Below are positions 1 to 13,018 of a stretch of DNA of 64,000 nucleotides, piece by piece (position 1 is the first letter of the stretch; every line of letters starts with the position of its first letter). The notes beneath the pieces were generated by a model. It ran no database searches. It was not told the origin of the DNA and saw only the letters and a program-made list of their open reading frames with translations. The translations under genes and the position numbers were made by a program. The stretch comes from Gigaspora rosea (taxonomy: Eukaryota > Glomeromycota > Glomeromycetes > Diversisporales > Gigasporaceae): NCBI GenBank assembly GCA_003550325.1, contig QKWP01000794.1, positions 95,313-159,312 on the forward strand. The letters run 5' to 3'.

Positions 1-2105
1 ATTATTAAACTTCAACTCGTTATAGTGAAATACATATAGTATTCTCTTGATATAAGCTATAGAGAAAATTTTTACTCAGCCCGACGAATTCACTATAACA
101 AGATTGAATTGTATAGTTTTTATTTTATTTTATTCTTATTTTTTTACAGCTGTTTTCGTAAATTCAGAGACACCCTAAGAAATGATAATCCTTGTCGTTG
201 AATTTATTTCGTTAAATGGGAATCTTAAACACTCCCATTTCATTTTCTGATTTCAAAATTTTAGTACACAAATAAGATTTTTAAACCTCCATTTATTTCC
301 GAAATATGCTACGTTTTTTAATTCTGAAACTCCAATGATGAGATATTGCAAAATTCTATGAAATGATAAAATAAGCTACCCCCTTGTACGCACGACATTA
401 CGCGGTTTTGTAGTTCAGGAAAAATGCTAGTTGCATAATGATGGTGGTAAACGCTCTTTAATTACTTTAATTACCAAAAGCTACTAAATATTCTCACTTA
501 ATATATCACAATCGCTTAAGTTCATATGTATGTCCAGTGAAGATAGCATCAACGGATTATGATTAAGTAAAATTTGCAATATACCTATATTTCTATGAGT
601 TACGCACTATTCTATTTCTTACGGTTTTCGATAAACTTTATTTATAAAATAAAAATAGCGTTAATTGTAATGCTAAAAGTTATGCATTAATTTGATATTC
701 AAAGAAAGAGAAATGGATTGCCTCATTACATCAAAGAAAATTTTCAAATTAGGAAAAGTATGCCACATGACACTTGTGCTCATTTTTTCAAACATGTTTA
801 TAGATAACGGTCAACTTTCTTTCTCAATCATGTTCTGAAAACTGCTTCAGCAATAAATCCAAAGTAAAAATTGTAATCAACGATATATTAGGTGTTCCAA
901 TTTGTCCTTTGTATAACATAACAATAATAAACCGATTTATAAATCTAGACGGGGTAAATACATGAGATTTTGATTGGCTAAAATTTTTATAATAAACCTC
1001 ATATGGGCCAATTTGTTTCCTTACGATAATATCACATATGTGACAATTGGTTGTTTAATGTAAAAACATACACGTGTACACAACTTGTACACATATCTGA
1101 TATTTGATATCAACGGATAAACAGATATTACGAGAATTAATCGCATGAAAGATTGCGATATGATAGAAAAATTCAAAATTTTAAAAAAAAATTTATTTTG
1201 GAAGACGTTACTTTATACTAATGACTTTTACTTCGTAGCGAATATTTCAAAATACCATTTCATACTGCAATAAATATTTTTCTGGAACATAATTTCAAGA
1301 TAAAACTTTAAAAAACACTTTCAAAACACCTTATAAAGAATCTTTTTATTCAAAATATTCAAAATAACAATGGTCCCCGTGTTTGATACAAGTAAAAGGT
1401 TTGTACACGAATGACTTAAAAATTTTGTACACGAATAACCTAAACATTTTAAATAAAATAACAATATTTGTAAGCATAAAAGTATTAAGAAAATGTATAT
1501 AAAGACGAAAAATATGGTATAAAAATATCATGTCTACAGTTATTATATTTACTTACTGTAAATTCCACCGAAAACCAATTCCCAAAGATTAATATACTAA
1601 GACAACCTAAACGTTTAAATCAAGTATAAATAAAAAAATACAAAGATAACAAAGACAACAAGACGAAAAAGAGGGTATAAAATTTTGCTAATGCTCTAGA
1701 CGCCTTGCAAAGTGTTATACCTACCATTTAGCTAACTACCTTTTAATTGTTGTGGAGTTAATTTCGCGAAAAACCAATTCCCAACCAATTCCAATACTAG
1801 CGATTTCAAGAAACTTTTTCGAAACGATAGTTTGTGATTGGTTAAAAATATCATTTCATCATGGGATCTATTTTTAATGTAAGATAAATTCGCAATAATC
1901 ACTATCAATATTAATTTGATTGGTACAATTTTGAAGATCTTATTCGAAAACATCACTAAAAGATCCAAATCGGCCCATATGTATTTTAAATCTAGACGGG
2001 GTAAAAACATGAGATTTTATTTGTTAAAAAATTTTTTTGAACAATTAACATAATTTTTATAAGTTGTTATTTACACCTTATATCTGAGGCTCAAAGAGGG
2101 AGGGT

Positions 2106-2225
2106 GCAAGTTGACAATGGTGTCAATGGAGCTCGATAGTTATGCAAATGGAACTGAAAAACTAATATAAATTGATTCAATTCAGAGCTCCATTCGCGGT
2201 TCCATTGGGCTCCATTGCAAAGCTG
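2106..2225. mobile_element. MITE in Kelch 3-prime flank, copy A
   Basis: This is a short inverted-repeat element built around GGAGCTC and GGGCTCCATTG motifs. Related copies sit at the same place in the flanks of Kelch B (30425-30565), C (47804-47945) and D (51962-52080). Shared position means it was inserted before the Kelch block was duplicated. Copy A is decayed at its left end compared with B and C. Confidence 0.55.
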
Positions 2226-2693
2226 AGGGGTATGTTAAATTTAGTTTTAAGTTGGCGTGGCTTTATTATTATTAAATTGGTTAGATGGAATGACACTACG
2301 TATTTTATAGAGAAAGCTGTGATAAGATATGTTTTTATTTGTCAATATTATTTTCTCCAATTTCCATAGTATACAACAAAAGTTTAATATTGTTCTTAAA
2401 GTTTGGAATTATCTTTAAAATATTAAGGCTTTAATGTCGTAAAGAAATAATTGCAATAAATTTATTTTAATCTTGTAATCTATTTATTAAACAAAAGAAA
2501 AAAATTCTGCTGAATACCTAAAGCTTAAATTAGGACCGGTTGAACCGAAAACAAGAAGTTCTTGAGATTCATTAGAATTAAGTTTAGAGGGTTTCATTTT
2601 GCTCATTTTCGCACCAACCATTTAGGACTATAAATTATGTTTCCCATAATTAGCTTTTAAAGTAAAGTATGGACTTGTAATCTATGAAACATG

Positions 2694-4358
2694 TTAATTA
2701 TTGCCAGGCACTGGAACTCCATACATAGGAGTTTGCGCATATATTTCGGACGGAGGTATTCCAGGTGTATAAACCGTAGACATATGTTTTTCACGAATAT
2801 TATCATCATTAGATGTACCTGGCGTCGCAATAAATTTTTCTTTATGTCGACTTTTATAAATAAAAAATCCAATAATAAATAAAGCTACAGCTAAAATAAC
2901 AACGCCTGCACCAATACCAATTCCAACATATAAATTATTTGCTTGATTAACTTGACTAGTTTTGCTCGTTGTTGTAGGTATATTAAATGTAGTAACCCAG
3001 GTGTAATTTTGTATATCAAGAATGTAAATACTATTTGAGTATAAATTTGTTGCAGAGGTTGCACCTAAATATGTAAAAAATTTAAGCAATTTTAATAAAT
3101 TTCTTTAAATAAAAGGCATTTAAAAAAATTAACTACCGAATGCAATAATCATATGATTTTGATATAATGCAGCAGAATGATATGTGAGTGGCGGTGGACT
3201 TGTTCCGGAAACACTTGGAACAGACCATGCCCAAGAATTTGTATTTAATACTGCAATATCAGAAAACACATTGGCATCGTTGTCAAAAATAATTGTTGAG
3301 CCTCCATATATGATAATAGTTCCATCCTGGGCTAAAAACAATATTTAGTAAAATCAGACATTAATGTCAAAATCTAACTGTTAATACAATACTATTGTGC
3401 ATAGTATACGTACTTAAAACAGCAGAATGACATGTTCGAGATGCAATTGTAGAACCACTAGCAATCTAAATAAGAACATAAAATTAAGTACAATAGCTAT
3501 CAGAAATACTATTAATTGTATACATTACTTTAGCAGACCAGGTGTAAGATTTTGTGTCAAATATTTGAATCTGTAATTTAATATTAATCAAAAATAAAAA
3601 CTTTAAATATTTGAAAATTATAAAATGCTTAAAATTAATATTATCATTATACCATACCTGAGCCATATTAGTAAGACTTACATTCGAACTTGAACCACTA
3701 CGCCCACCAATATAAACAATAAGACCACTTGGCAATAATGTAGCAGTATATGCGCAGTAGGTAAGGGCAGACTGAGACTGAGTTTGTGTTAACCATGTCA
3801 TGGTGGTGATATCAAGTATATTCATATCATTATAAAAATTAAAAATAGGAGTTCCTGTTGAACTATTGTAATTATATCCACCAAAAAAAAAATCTTCCCA
3901 TTATTGTCAATAACAGCTTGTATTTGATTACGAGCTTCAAAGCTAGAATTAAAATTATTAATTGTTGGTGTTGTCCATTGTGAAGTCTTAGAATCAAAAT
4001 TTATACAATGATGATGTATATGAATAAGTGTTTGTATTTGCAATCCATGTTATTCCTCCGACCAAAAATACTGTAGAATTATCAAAAGGACTAAGGCAAA
4101 ATGTACCAAAGTTATATCCTACCGGCATAGCAACATCACTATGCCATGGAGGCGTAGAAATATTAAATGAACTCGATAAATCAAGATACCAATCTTCATT
4201 AGAAGTAGAAGTAGGAGAAGTGTTTCGACCAAAGAAATAAAGCCTGGTACCAACTATTGTGCTAGTCTGTTCACGTCGAGGACTAGCTACATTTTGGCAA
4301 ATAACAAAATAATATACCGAGCTAAATATAACAAAAAAAAAGGATATAACGATTTCAT
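2694..4358 (-). pseudogene. Kelch-repeat membrane protein, copy A, frameshifted
   Basis: Five exons can be placed by comparison with copy B: 3658-4358, 3529-3570, 3414-3465, 3137-3331 and 2694-3064, all with GT-AG introns. Exons 2 to 5 are open and encode Kelch blades, a membrane helix (IGIGAGVVILAVALFIIGFF) and a tail ending PGNN. Exon 1 is broken. The signal-peptide region has lost five bases and gained one T, so the ATG frame stops after about 23 codons. An extra base lies near the KFDSKTSQW motif, and a base is missing in a T10 run at the GKIFIFGG motif. Family role: probably cell-surface Kelch propeller; ligand unknown. Homopolymer sequencing errors could explain some of the breaks but not the five-base loss. 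Confidence 0.85.
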
Positions 4359-5251
4359 GATTATATCTTAAGAATTATCATATTAAACACTGGCTACTAC
4401 ACATGGTGATGGTATTTATGTTGTGACGGCGAAAATTAGGTTAATTCGAGCACATACTGATACTTATTTTCCGAAAGTGATACAAATAAGGATGGGCAAT
4501 GTAATAATTTATGTAAGCAATGTTCATTACATATTCTTACATATTGTTATAAATTATTCTGATTATTACTTCTTGTGGTTCACAAATAAAACTTGGAAGG
4601 CGTAATTCTGAAATTTAACTCCGCCAATCAACCTTAATTCTTAAATATCAATTTTTTTTTATTTTTATTTTTATTTTTTTTTTTATACTTATTACCACGT
4701 AAAAAATTGGATGTATTGTTAAGTTTCCATGCAAAATTAATTAATTGTGTTTCTTGGTTTCATAATCCAAATTTTGTAACTTCTAAGAAAAAATTTTATA
4801 TGGCTTAAAACCGGGTGGGATTTAAAAAAATAATTTTTATGATCTTATAAAATTTTATATATAAATTTTTTTTTTTTAAAAAAAAAAAAAAAGGCCGCCA
4901 GCCAGGTATATTTAAAAGTTTCATATTATGAAAACAAGTAATTAAATTTGCATGGCCTAATAATAAGTACTTATAAAATTGCAATTCCTAGATACAAACC
5001 AAAAAAAAAAAAAAGATAAATTTTTACACACATTTTCCGTTGAACTAATTTATTTTATTGATAAAATTATGTGACTCTTGCTTTTTTTTTAATGCTTTAA
5101 TGGAATTGTACTTATAAAATTAACACAATTTATTATAAATTTGAAGTTTGTGTTGTTGACTATTGCCATCTATGACTCGTAGTACTCAATTTTTCTGGTT
5201 GCTTATTTTATATTGTGTATTTTATTTTTGAACTAGAAAGTAATCTCCTTA

Positions 5252-5516
5252 CCGTATTTTCGTGTAATAACGCACACCTGTGCATTATTTCGAGCACCTG
5301 TGCGTTATTTCGGGACGCACATGTGCGATATATCGGATCAATATTACAAATCTTTAATAGACATGTGCAATATACTTATATTTATCGTGAAACTCTTAGA
5401 GGAGGGGTGCGTTATTTCAGAACACACATGTGCGTTATTTTGAGTCAAATGGGCAATTTTTAAAAAAGTGCCAATTTCGAAATAACACACATGTGCGTTA
5501 TTACACGAAAATACGG
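5252..5516. mobile_element. Tc1/mariner-type MITE with TA target
   Basis: The ends are inverted repeats starting CCGTATTTTCGTGTAATAAC and are flanked by TA on both sides (5250-5251 and 5517-5518). The paralogous Kelch D flank near 55400 has an uninterrupted CCTTAGGTT, which is the empty site. The inside is rich in TGTGCGTTATTTCG-like repeats. There is no transposase, so it is non-autonomous. A shorter relative lies at 43872-43987. Confidence 0.8.
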
Positions 5517-6328
5517 TAGGTTACAAAACCTTAGTTTAGTAACTATTTAGAAGTATGTATATTTAGTTGTATGAGTGGGAAATGCAAATAGAAATAAAAG
5601 TACAAGCTCTTGCATCCTACCCTAACAAGGATTTAGAAATATGTGATCACTGGAATCATATACAGTGCTACCTATTAATAAACCCTGGCTTAGCTGTTAA
5701 TTCTTAGAACACTTTCTGAATTTATAATTTACTATTTTCTTAAAATTATTATTTTGTTGATAACTTGTTCAATTAAATCTTATCTTTTCAAATACCCAGG
5801 AATTGCACTATTTGAATAAGTGATAGGTTTGTGATATAACAAAATTCTTTAAAGCTCGTTTATGTTAATTTTAGTGGTAGGGTTATAGGGGGTTTAAATA
5901 TAGATCAAATTTTATGCATTTGCAAAAAAGGCTCTCTCGAAAATTCTTAAAGAATTATCTATAGTTATTTCTTATGCACTAGAAATTGCACAGACGACAA
6001 CTTCTCCAACCAGTTCAACCAACTAATATCGAACACGTAACAAGTGTGTGATAACATGACTTTACCATTATTAATAACTTGATGTTAATTAAATTCATTT
6101 ACATTGGCCTCTTTTCTCACACTTTTTTTCAGAACCTGATTTGAATTTTATTTATATTGTAACATATTTTTGTACAATATATTTCTTGGTTTTGCTCTTT
6201 GTTTCAAACTTTGAACTTTTTTTTTTATTAAATACTAGAAATTGTGCTTCATCATCTAGTTTTAACTATAAGATATTGGGCGTACGATGAAAAATTCCCT
6301 GTTATTTTCGTATGTCCAATATCAATGT

Positions 6329-6454
6329 TATTGTTCATATTATATTAGCATGTGAAATTTTTTGGCGTGCTATTTTGCATAAATGATGATGTCATTTTAT
6401 GACAAAAATATCGAGGCAAAAAATTTTTACACGATCATATCACATGAACAATAA
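6329..6454. repeat. Imperfect inverted repeat
   Basis: Arms starting TTATTGTTCAT lie at about 6329-6373 and 6416-6454 and can form a hairpin. They sit inside a stretch (about 6267-6450) that is absent from the paralogous position near 56210, so this is probably a small foldback insertion. Confidence 0.45.
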
Positions 6455-6707
6455 CTAGATATAGTAGGCGACATAATATCATAACATTACTAATTATGGG
6501 TAATTTCATCACTTCTGATACATTGCATATTAATATAACATATTAAAAATTTTATAATTAATATTTTATCTAATTATTGCTATTTATGGCTAAGCTTTTG
6601 GGATTAAATATAGCTATAGTTTTAAATAATAAACATAAATAAAATATACATTTGTTAAATCTTTTTCAATCTTAATAATTGAATTTTATATCAAATAATT
6701 ATATAAA

Positions 6708-8159
6708 ATTTAAAAATCTATAACTTTTGATCCACTGATCCGATTTAAATGATTTAACTATCAAAATAATCCCCTCAACTAGATGATTCTAATTAGAGCT
6801 TTGACCTGGGTCAGATAATAGTGACCTGACAGGTCAGATACTTAACCCGGGTCATGACCCGGGTCAACAGGTCATGCGAACAATTGCAAAATTTTTTGAA
6901 GATACAGCTATTTTCATAATTCCTAGGACACCTGTAAAATTTGCCGAATGGGTTTTCGGGACAGTTATATTTAAATTGCGCAATAGCATAGCAGACTTTT
7001 AATTTGATTGGATGATTGACCAAAATATGTACTACCTATTAGTGTAATGTTTGGGCCACAAAAATGGATTGTTAGCCACGAATATGAATTGTTAAAGCTT
7101 GGGACCACAAAAATTTTAAAGAACACGTCTTATTTTATAAACTTTCAAAGTAATTGTAATTCACGAATTCAGAAATTAGATGAGAGGTATGTTTAAATGT
7201 TTAGGTTTAGCTTATAAGTATAATAAATTAATTAAACTCAGCAATTTATGCTGTCTTTTACTTTCAAAAACTTTTCTTCGTAATCTTTACTAATAAAAAA
7301 AATCTGACTATAATATAGGCTAATAACATGAAGTTGAGTTATAAGGCTTAAAAATTTTGTGAGAAGGGCAAAATGAAGTATTATAGTAGTATTGTAACTG
7401 TATAATGAACGATTGTTAAATAAAATTAAAGATCAGTTTGATGTTAGAGCCAGTACTAAAAAATGGGGTTGATTATTTTTTATTAGCGTTGACAGTTAAA
7501 TAATTATTTTTTTGAATTTTTATTTTAACTTTTATTTTATTCTATTTTATTTTATTTTTTTTGATTTGTAATATGATGTGATTCTTCTTTAATGATATTT
7601 TGGTTTGTAAGTTTTTGTTCGCGACAAGATTATAGTTTTAAGTTATCGAGATTTTATGATAAAGACGGTAAGGATAGTAAATATTCAGCAAATATTGAAT
7701 TTGGTTACTATCTTTATGAATATTAGTTTCTTATTCGCGACGATTTAGATAAAGTTTAAAATTTCGATTAACCAATACTACTTCACGAGGTGATCTACAA
7801 AAATTGACCAATCACGATGAAAACTCGCTATGCTGCGTTTTTGCCTATTTTAAATTCTGACCCGTTTGACCCGTTTAGAGCAATTTTCGACCCATGACAC
7901 GCCGAGTTGGGTGACCCGTACAGGTCACCCGACCTGGTTAAAAGCTCTAATTCTAATGAATCTAAAATCATCCAGATACAATCATGTGATCAAGAGATTG
8001 ACAAAGATTTATATATAATATAAAACTTTGCTGATCCCTTGATCACGTGATTATATCTGTTTGATTTTAGATTCATTAGAATCATCTCATTGAGGGATCA
8101 TTTTGATAGTTAAATTATTTAAATTGAATCAGTGGATCAAAAGTTATAGATTTTTAAAT
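6708..8159. mobile_element. Foldback element interrupted by a hAT-like element
   Basis: Arms of about 145 bp, starting ATTTAAAAATCTATAACTTT, face each other. The left arm is 6708-6793 continuing at 7958-8025; the right arm is about 8030-8159. The arms are close copies with a few substitutions and almost no loop. The left arm is split by the 1156 bp element at 6794-7949. No coding sequence is seen. The paralogous region near 56240 lacks the whole structure. Confidence 0.75.
6794..7949. mobile_element. Non-autonomous hAT-like element with 8 bp target duplication
   Basis: The ends are inverted repeats, TAGAGCTTTGACC on the left and GGTTAAAAGCTCTA on the right. The flanks are identical 8 bp copies of ATTCTAAT at 6786-6793 and 7950-7957. 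Subterminal regions carry many GGGTCA/TGACCC motifs in both orientations, as expected for transposase-binding sites. The interior has no transposase frame. An 8 bp duplication is typical of hAT elements. Confidence 0.8.
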
Positions 8160-8850
8160 ATTATGTATTATTAAAATTGTAATGTTACACAAGAAAATTG
8201 GTACTTTATTTAATACAGTAGCTCTTTTTTTTACTTAATAACTTTAGATAAAATTTTACAGCCCATTTGTAATTGTTACACCAAGTTACTTGCGTAGTAG
8301 CACAAAGCAACACTTAATTTTAATTAGTTAACTTTTAAAAAACCAAAAATTTTTAGTTTTTTATTAATTTTTTTTAAAAAATTGAATAAATTTGAATATT
8401 TTTAAAAAAATATTAAATCAAGAGCTTATAAAAAATTTTTTATAAATATGTTATATATATACTCAGGTATTATATATATTTTTTTGTTTGCTTATTAATA
8501 TGTAAAAATTTGAGTTATTGTATTTAATTGGAAGTGTATCAGGATGGTGTATCACGTTTAATGAAATTACCAATATTGAAAATTCTTTCAAGTTGATGTA
8601 CCTACATTATACATGAGGACGAAAGCATTTCGGGTTCTAAAATCTGAAATTAAAATTTTAAGACGAAATTGTTTTTGACCTATTTTACTTGAAAGACGAA
8701 ATTATTTAATACTTTTTTTGAATAGACGAAATTATAAGGAACATATCTATATAAATTTTATTTGCTCTTCCTTATAAAAAATTTTAATTTTCTCTAATGA
8801 AGACGAAATAGGCCTTTTTCAAAAATCAATTTCGGTGCCATCACTAACCT
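8160..8850. other. AT-rich insert with GACGAAA repeats
   Basis: No gene is visible. Between about 8618 and 8805 the motif GACGAAA recurs five times at irregular spacing, often as GACGAAATT. The paralogous flank near 56270 joins directly across this stretch, so it is probably inserted DNA. Confidence 0.35.
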
Positions 8851-10121
8851 ACATACGCTACTTGTGTATATAATACAGCTAGATCGCAGGTCAGTGGCAT
8901 ATGAGTTTGGTGCATGTGAAGATTGCTGCTGTGCCACAATGACAAATACGAGCATGATATCTAATCACTAACGCTGGTCAGAGGGAAGTCATGAGACAGC
9001 TCCACAAGTATAGTCAATTCCGTTGCGTGAAGCAACCCATAATTGTGACCCAATCCTTTCACTCCCAGAGATTTTCTTAATAATGGCTAATTACAATTGC
9101 AGCTGAGAAACTACCTACCGGTCGTCGGGCCTACAAATTATTTTTACTTAAATATTGTTATATTCAGTTCCCATTCGTTTCATTTCTTTTCTTATATGTG
9201 CTTTCATTATTTGTTTATTGTTTTAGCCTTAGCTCCAATTGTCATGCTGAAATATGTGTATAACAGAGCGAAGTTGTTCTACTTACCATTATGCACAAAA
9301 TGTCTCTCAATCGTTCAATAAAGCTTGGATTTCTATTTGAGTTTAATTAACATAGCTGGAGGGACCTATTCGAGTAATTAGCTGTGAAATTCATCTGATT
9401 ATTGTTTAATTGTCCGTTTGAACACTACCTGTAACTATAGGAGCTAAATCCCTCTATTCATTTTAGTCTCCCAATTTATAGTTACACCGGCTAATGCAGT
9501 TGCTATTTTCGAGCATATCTGATTCGATTTGACAGCATATTTCTCGACCTCATTCCAAACTTTACACATCTGCTTATTACATAGCATAATCAAGCCCTAA
9601 TTTTGCTTCATAATCACATGAGTATAATTTAAATTTTGAATGATTGACTAGTTCTTTCCCTACGATCTTTCTTTATGACCTTTGACGATCAGTGATTATT
9701 ATTTCATCTGTCCGGTAAGAAATCTGGAAAGAAAAAAAAACCAAAAGGCAAAAAATTCGTTAAATACATTTGTAAATTTAGCGAAAAAAAAACTAATGAA
9801 AAGATGAAGACTTTTTTTTTATTATTAAAAGCAACACAAAATGTTAACATGAATAAATATGAATATGAAACGAAATATTAACATATGAAATACAATATCA
9901 ATAAGTATTATGAATGATTCTTGAGAATATTTGACCACGATTCGAGTTGAAGCCTGGTTTTTTGAAAATGATATAATGATAAATAATAATTAAATTGTTT
10001 ACCAATATTAAACCTTATGGTATTGGATTATAATTGTAAATATGATTTATAGTATTGGTTATTCTCATTTTACTCCAAGTTTCAGAGTGGTTATTAGTCA
10101 TTAATTATGTCACATTATCAC
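8851..10121. repeat. Duplicated Kelch flank, left part
   Basis: This matches 56279-58380, less the nested elements at 57390-58115. It is also partly similar to 50470-50800. The short open frame at 9097-9321 is not conserved in the paralogues and is not called. Homology breaks off at 10121 and resumes at 21806, which brackets the large insertion between. Confidence 0.7.
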
Positions 10122-10738
10122 CAGTGTATAAAATAGCATGATAAAAATCCGGATCTACCGTTTTTTATATTGCATATACCGGTATTTTAAAATTGGGCCG
10201 GTGCAACAAACGGTGCATGATCCGGAATTTTTTGAAGTAACCGGTGCATATATACTAGGAACGTAGTATAACGTAGTATATGATTTCATAAAGAGTGAAG
10301 TGTCAGGATACTATTGAATTTAATAACTGATGCATGACGATAGTCATGCTTAGGTTCGTGATGATTCGAGACTCGATGCTTACGTATCGAGCTGTTTTTT
10401 TTACTTAGCTTCATAAAGCTTCATAAAACATGATCTATCGTCATAGCGTTAAATTAATTGAGTCATTCTGAATCATTCCTTTTTTACGTATAATACGTCT
10501 CCTTACATTAATTAAAGCTATATATATTTTCAGGGTTAATCAGCATGTGGGAATAATCGCACACTAAAATTGGACTAAATTCACGCATATTTAATCTAAC
10601 TCTGAGACCAACTCTAAAAAATATACTGTACTCCAAATATCGTTGTTGATTGCATGAAAAATCAAGTTAATTCCTATCAACCCCCAAATGCAATAAAAAA
10701 ATCCTTAGTGATCAGCAATCCGTTACCCATTTCTTCTT

Positions 10739-10746
10739 TATAAATA
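10739..10746 (+). promoter_or_regulatory. TATA-like box upstream of UGT-like exon
   Basis: TATAAATA lies about 100 bases before the signal-peptide-like reading frame. Placement fits a core promoter, but AT-rich DNA produces such matches by chance. Confidence 0.25.
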
Positions 10747-10837
10747 CGTATCAAGATCAACGTATAAGAAACCTCATTTTCCTCAAAAACAAACTTATTA
10801 CGAATTTATTAAAAATCAAAAAAAATTAGGATATTTT

Positions 10838-11104
10838 AAAAAAACTATTTTCTTACTTACTCTTTGGCATTTTGCCATATTTCCATTTTTTATAAATAAG
10901 TCTCTTGGATCCGAAAATTTGATTAAACGTGATTTGTCACTGAACAGAAATAATGTACCAAAGAATATACTCATCACTTCCATGTTCGGAAGTAATTATA
11001 TCATTTTAATTATTTTAACATCTTATTTTATTTTAACAATTACAGAAACTCATCTTCGTCATACGTTAGAAATTTGCATGATTTTAATGGATCGAGGATA
11101 TAAG
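10838..11104 (+). pseudogene. UDP-glycosyltransferase-like N-terminal fragment
   Basis: Exons 10838-10991 and 11046-11104 join through a 54 base GT-AG intron in one frame. The frame starts with a signal-peptide-like stretch (IFLLTLWHFAIF) and continues through PKNILITSMFG and HTLEICMILMDRGYKV. This resembles the start of family 1 glycosyltransferases, where an ILI-S-GG-H strand is followed by a helix ending in an RG-V motif. No in-frame ATG precedes the signal peptide. After a plausible donor at 11105 no further exon is seen, and an inverted-repeat motif follows at 11130. I infer a gene fragment caught inside the large insertion. The match is by eye and short, so it could be wrong. Confidence 0.45.
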
Positions 11105-11164
11105 GTATGATTTTATTTATACAATTAGGGTAGCTGTGCGACGCGCTAAAACCAGGAACGTACT

Positions 11165-12775
11165 AAGTATGATACTACATATCGTTTTTGAAAATTAATA
11201 TATTTTTATTTTAATTATTGCAGTTGATGCTGACTTGAGGCCATTATAAAATAAGTATGATCATATGAAATTCTAGTTTGGTAGGAATAATAATTTTTTT
11301 TTATTAATTCATTTTAAGAAAGTCTCAAAAATGTAGTAATAATCTATGACAAACCATTACGACCATATATCCCAAATCATGTAGACGATCAAAAATGTAC
11401 AGATTTTTAGAATATTGTATAGTAACTACTATTATAAATTTTGAATGTCATAATGCGCAGGTAACCAATTAACGAACTATAAATTTAGATGGCACATAAT
11501 CGACTTATGACGTTAAAGTATATGTAAAAATGTTGATTCCTTCCAAAAATGAATAAATGAAACCATTACTTCTACTAAAAAAGGATTCTGCGAAAATCAG
11601 CATAGTCCACGCCCAAAAACATTAATTAAAGCATCCCTCACACATTTCATGTGATCGTACTGGTATATTGTAATTGTGAATAAATGAAAATCATTATTCC
11701 AACCAAAAGGATATTTCAAAAATCAACGTAGTGCATCAAAAAAGTTGAACGGAACCATCCCTCTCACATTTCATGTGATCGTACTGGTATTATGAATCAT
11801 TTTTTAATAAAAGTTGGCTAAAATTTAAAACCGATTTTACTTTAAATGGCAAGCCATTGATCGTAATAATGAAGTATTACAAATGACATCAGATTATCAT
11901 TTACTAAGGAAGAACGAATTTTTAAGATTTTGCCTTCGATTTAGATGCCAGTAAAACCATACTATTATCGCGAAGATCATCACATGTCAGAATAATGGGG
12001 GAAATCATTGTTATGAAAGGCATTGTGCTATTTTGGGTTAGATTGGAATCGTAGTGGTAAAAAGAGAAAATGGAAATACGGTATTTAAGGATATTTGAAA
12101 GACAGTGCTTTTTTTTCGCTGCCTGACTTTTAATCTTGCTTTTTCGAGGAGTCCCTCTCAAAAAAAAAAAAAAAATGGGAAGAAGCAGGAAAATAAATAA
12201 ATAAATTCATCAGAACATGCATGCACAGTTCACCACAGGACTTGTGCAGTTGGGAAATAACGGTTGGGAATAAAAGAAAAGGAAAATAGTTGAAAGCGTC
12301 AAGCTTGTATAGTTGTAATTTGTCTACTCCTATTGTGTGTTTTCATAGATCAATAATGTTGATCCGAGCGAGAATAGTGCAACTACTTTATTAAGTAGAT
12401 AAGATAAATGAAAAGCCTGTCAATGAAGTGACAAGCCGATCATTATTGCGAGATCAGATGACTTTATAACAGGTCATTGGCAGATTTTTTGTATCCTTTT
12501 ATGGTTATTCGTTGATTACTGTTGTTGCATTTGTTTACAGGAAATTGTGAAGCAGCATATGATTTTTGAAATTCACATGTTATGTTGGTGGCGTAAGTAA
12601 GGGATAATGGCTTAGCCAGAAACAAACAATGATACAGGAGAAGAAAGGAGTATTTAAGGTCAATGGTCTCGGTGAAGAAGTATCTTTTTCTTTGCTATCA
12701 CTTGCCTTGTGAAGGCTGGCTCTAACCCACCCGAATTCAAGCAAACAGGATTGTTTTTGTTGTGTCAGGCTGTAG
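11165..12775. other. Non-coding stretch with a degenerate direct repeat
   Basis: About 11545-11670 and 11680-11795 are diverged direct copies of one unit. Both contain an AATGAATAAATGAAA-like start and the shared string CACATTTCATGTGATCGTAC. The minus-strand open frame at 11922-12161 shows no recognisable domain. Nothing else is seen. Confidence 0.4.
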
Positions 12776-12779
12776 CAGT

Positions 12780-13018
12780 TCAAGGACCTGTTTTTGTATT
12801 TGGCTCCACGGCTGCAAGTGGCAGTGCAAGGACCAGTGTTTGTATTTTGCTCCGCAACTGCAAATGGCAGTGCAAGGACCAGTGTTTGTATTTGGCTCCA
12901 CAGCTGCAAGTAGCAGTGCAAGGACCAGTTTTGTATTTGGCTTCGCGGCTGCAAGTGGCAGTGCAAGGACCAGTTTTGTATTTGGCTTCGCGGCTGTGAG
13001 TAGCGGTGCAAGGACCAT
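12780..13018. repeat. Minisatellite, about 46 bp unit, five copies
   Basis: The unit contains CAAGGACCAGTGTTTGTATT and GGCTGCAAGTGGCAGTG. Three copies are 46 bp and the last two are 45 bp, followed by a partial copy ending at CAAGGACCAT. It is much more GC-rich than its surroundings. The units contain no stop in several frames and 46 is not a multiple of three, so overlapping open frames arise on both strands. I regard those frames as artefacts of the repeat. Confidence 0.85.

Larger units (their letters stand above)
1..6240. repeat. Segmental duplication, Kelch A block
   Basis: This block matches 50869-56230, the Kelch D block, over almost its whole length, with many small indels. It includes about 2.6 kb downstream and 1.9 kb upstream of the Kelch gene. 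Outside the Kelch pseudogene, the flank MITE and the TA-flanked MITE, I see no gene in 1-2690 or 4360-6240. Short open frames there are not kept in the paralogue. The match starts at the first base of the window, so the duplication probably continues to the left. Confidence 0.85.
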
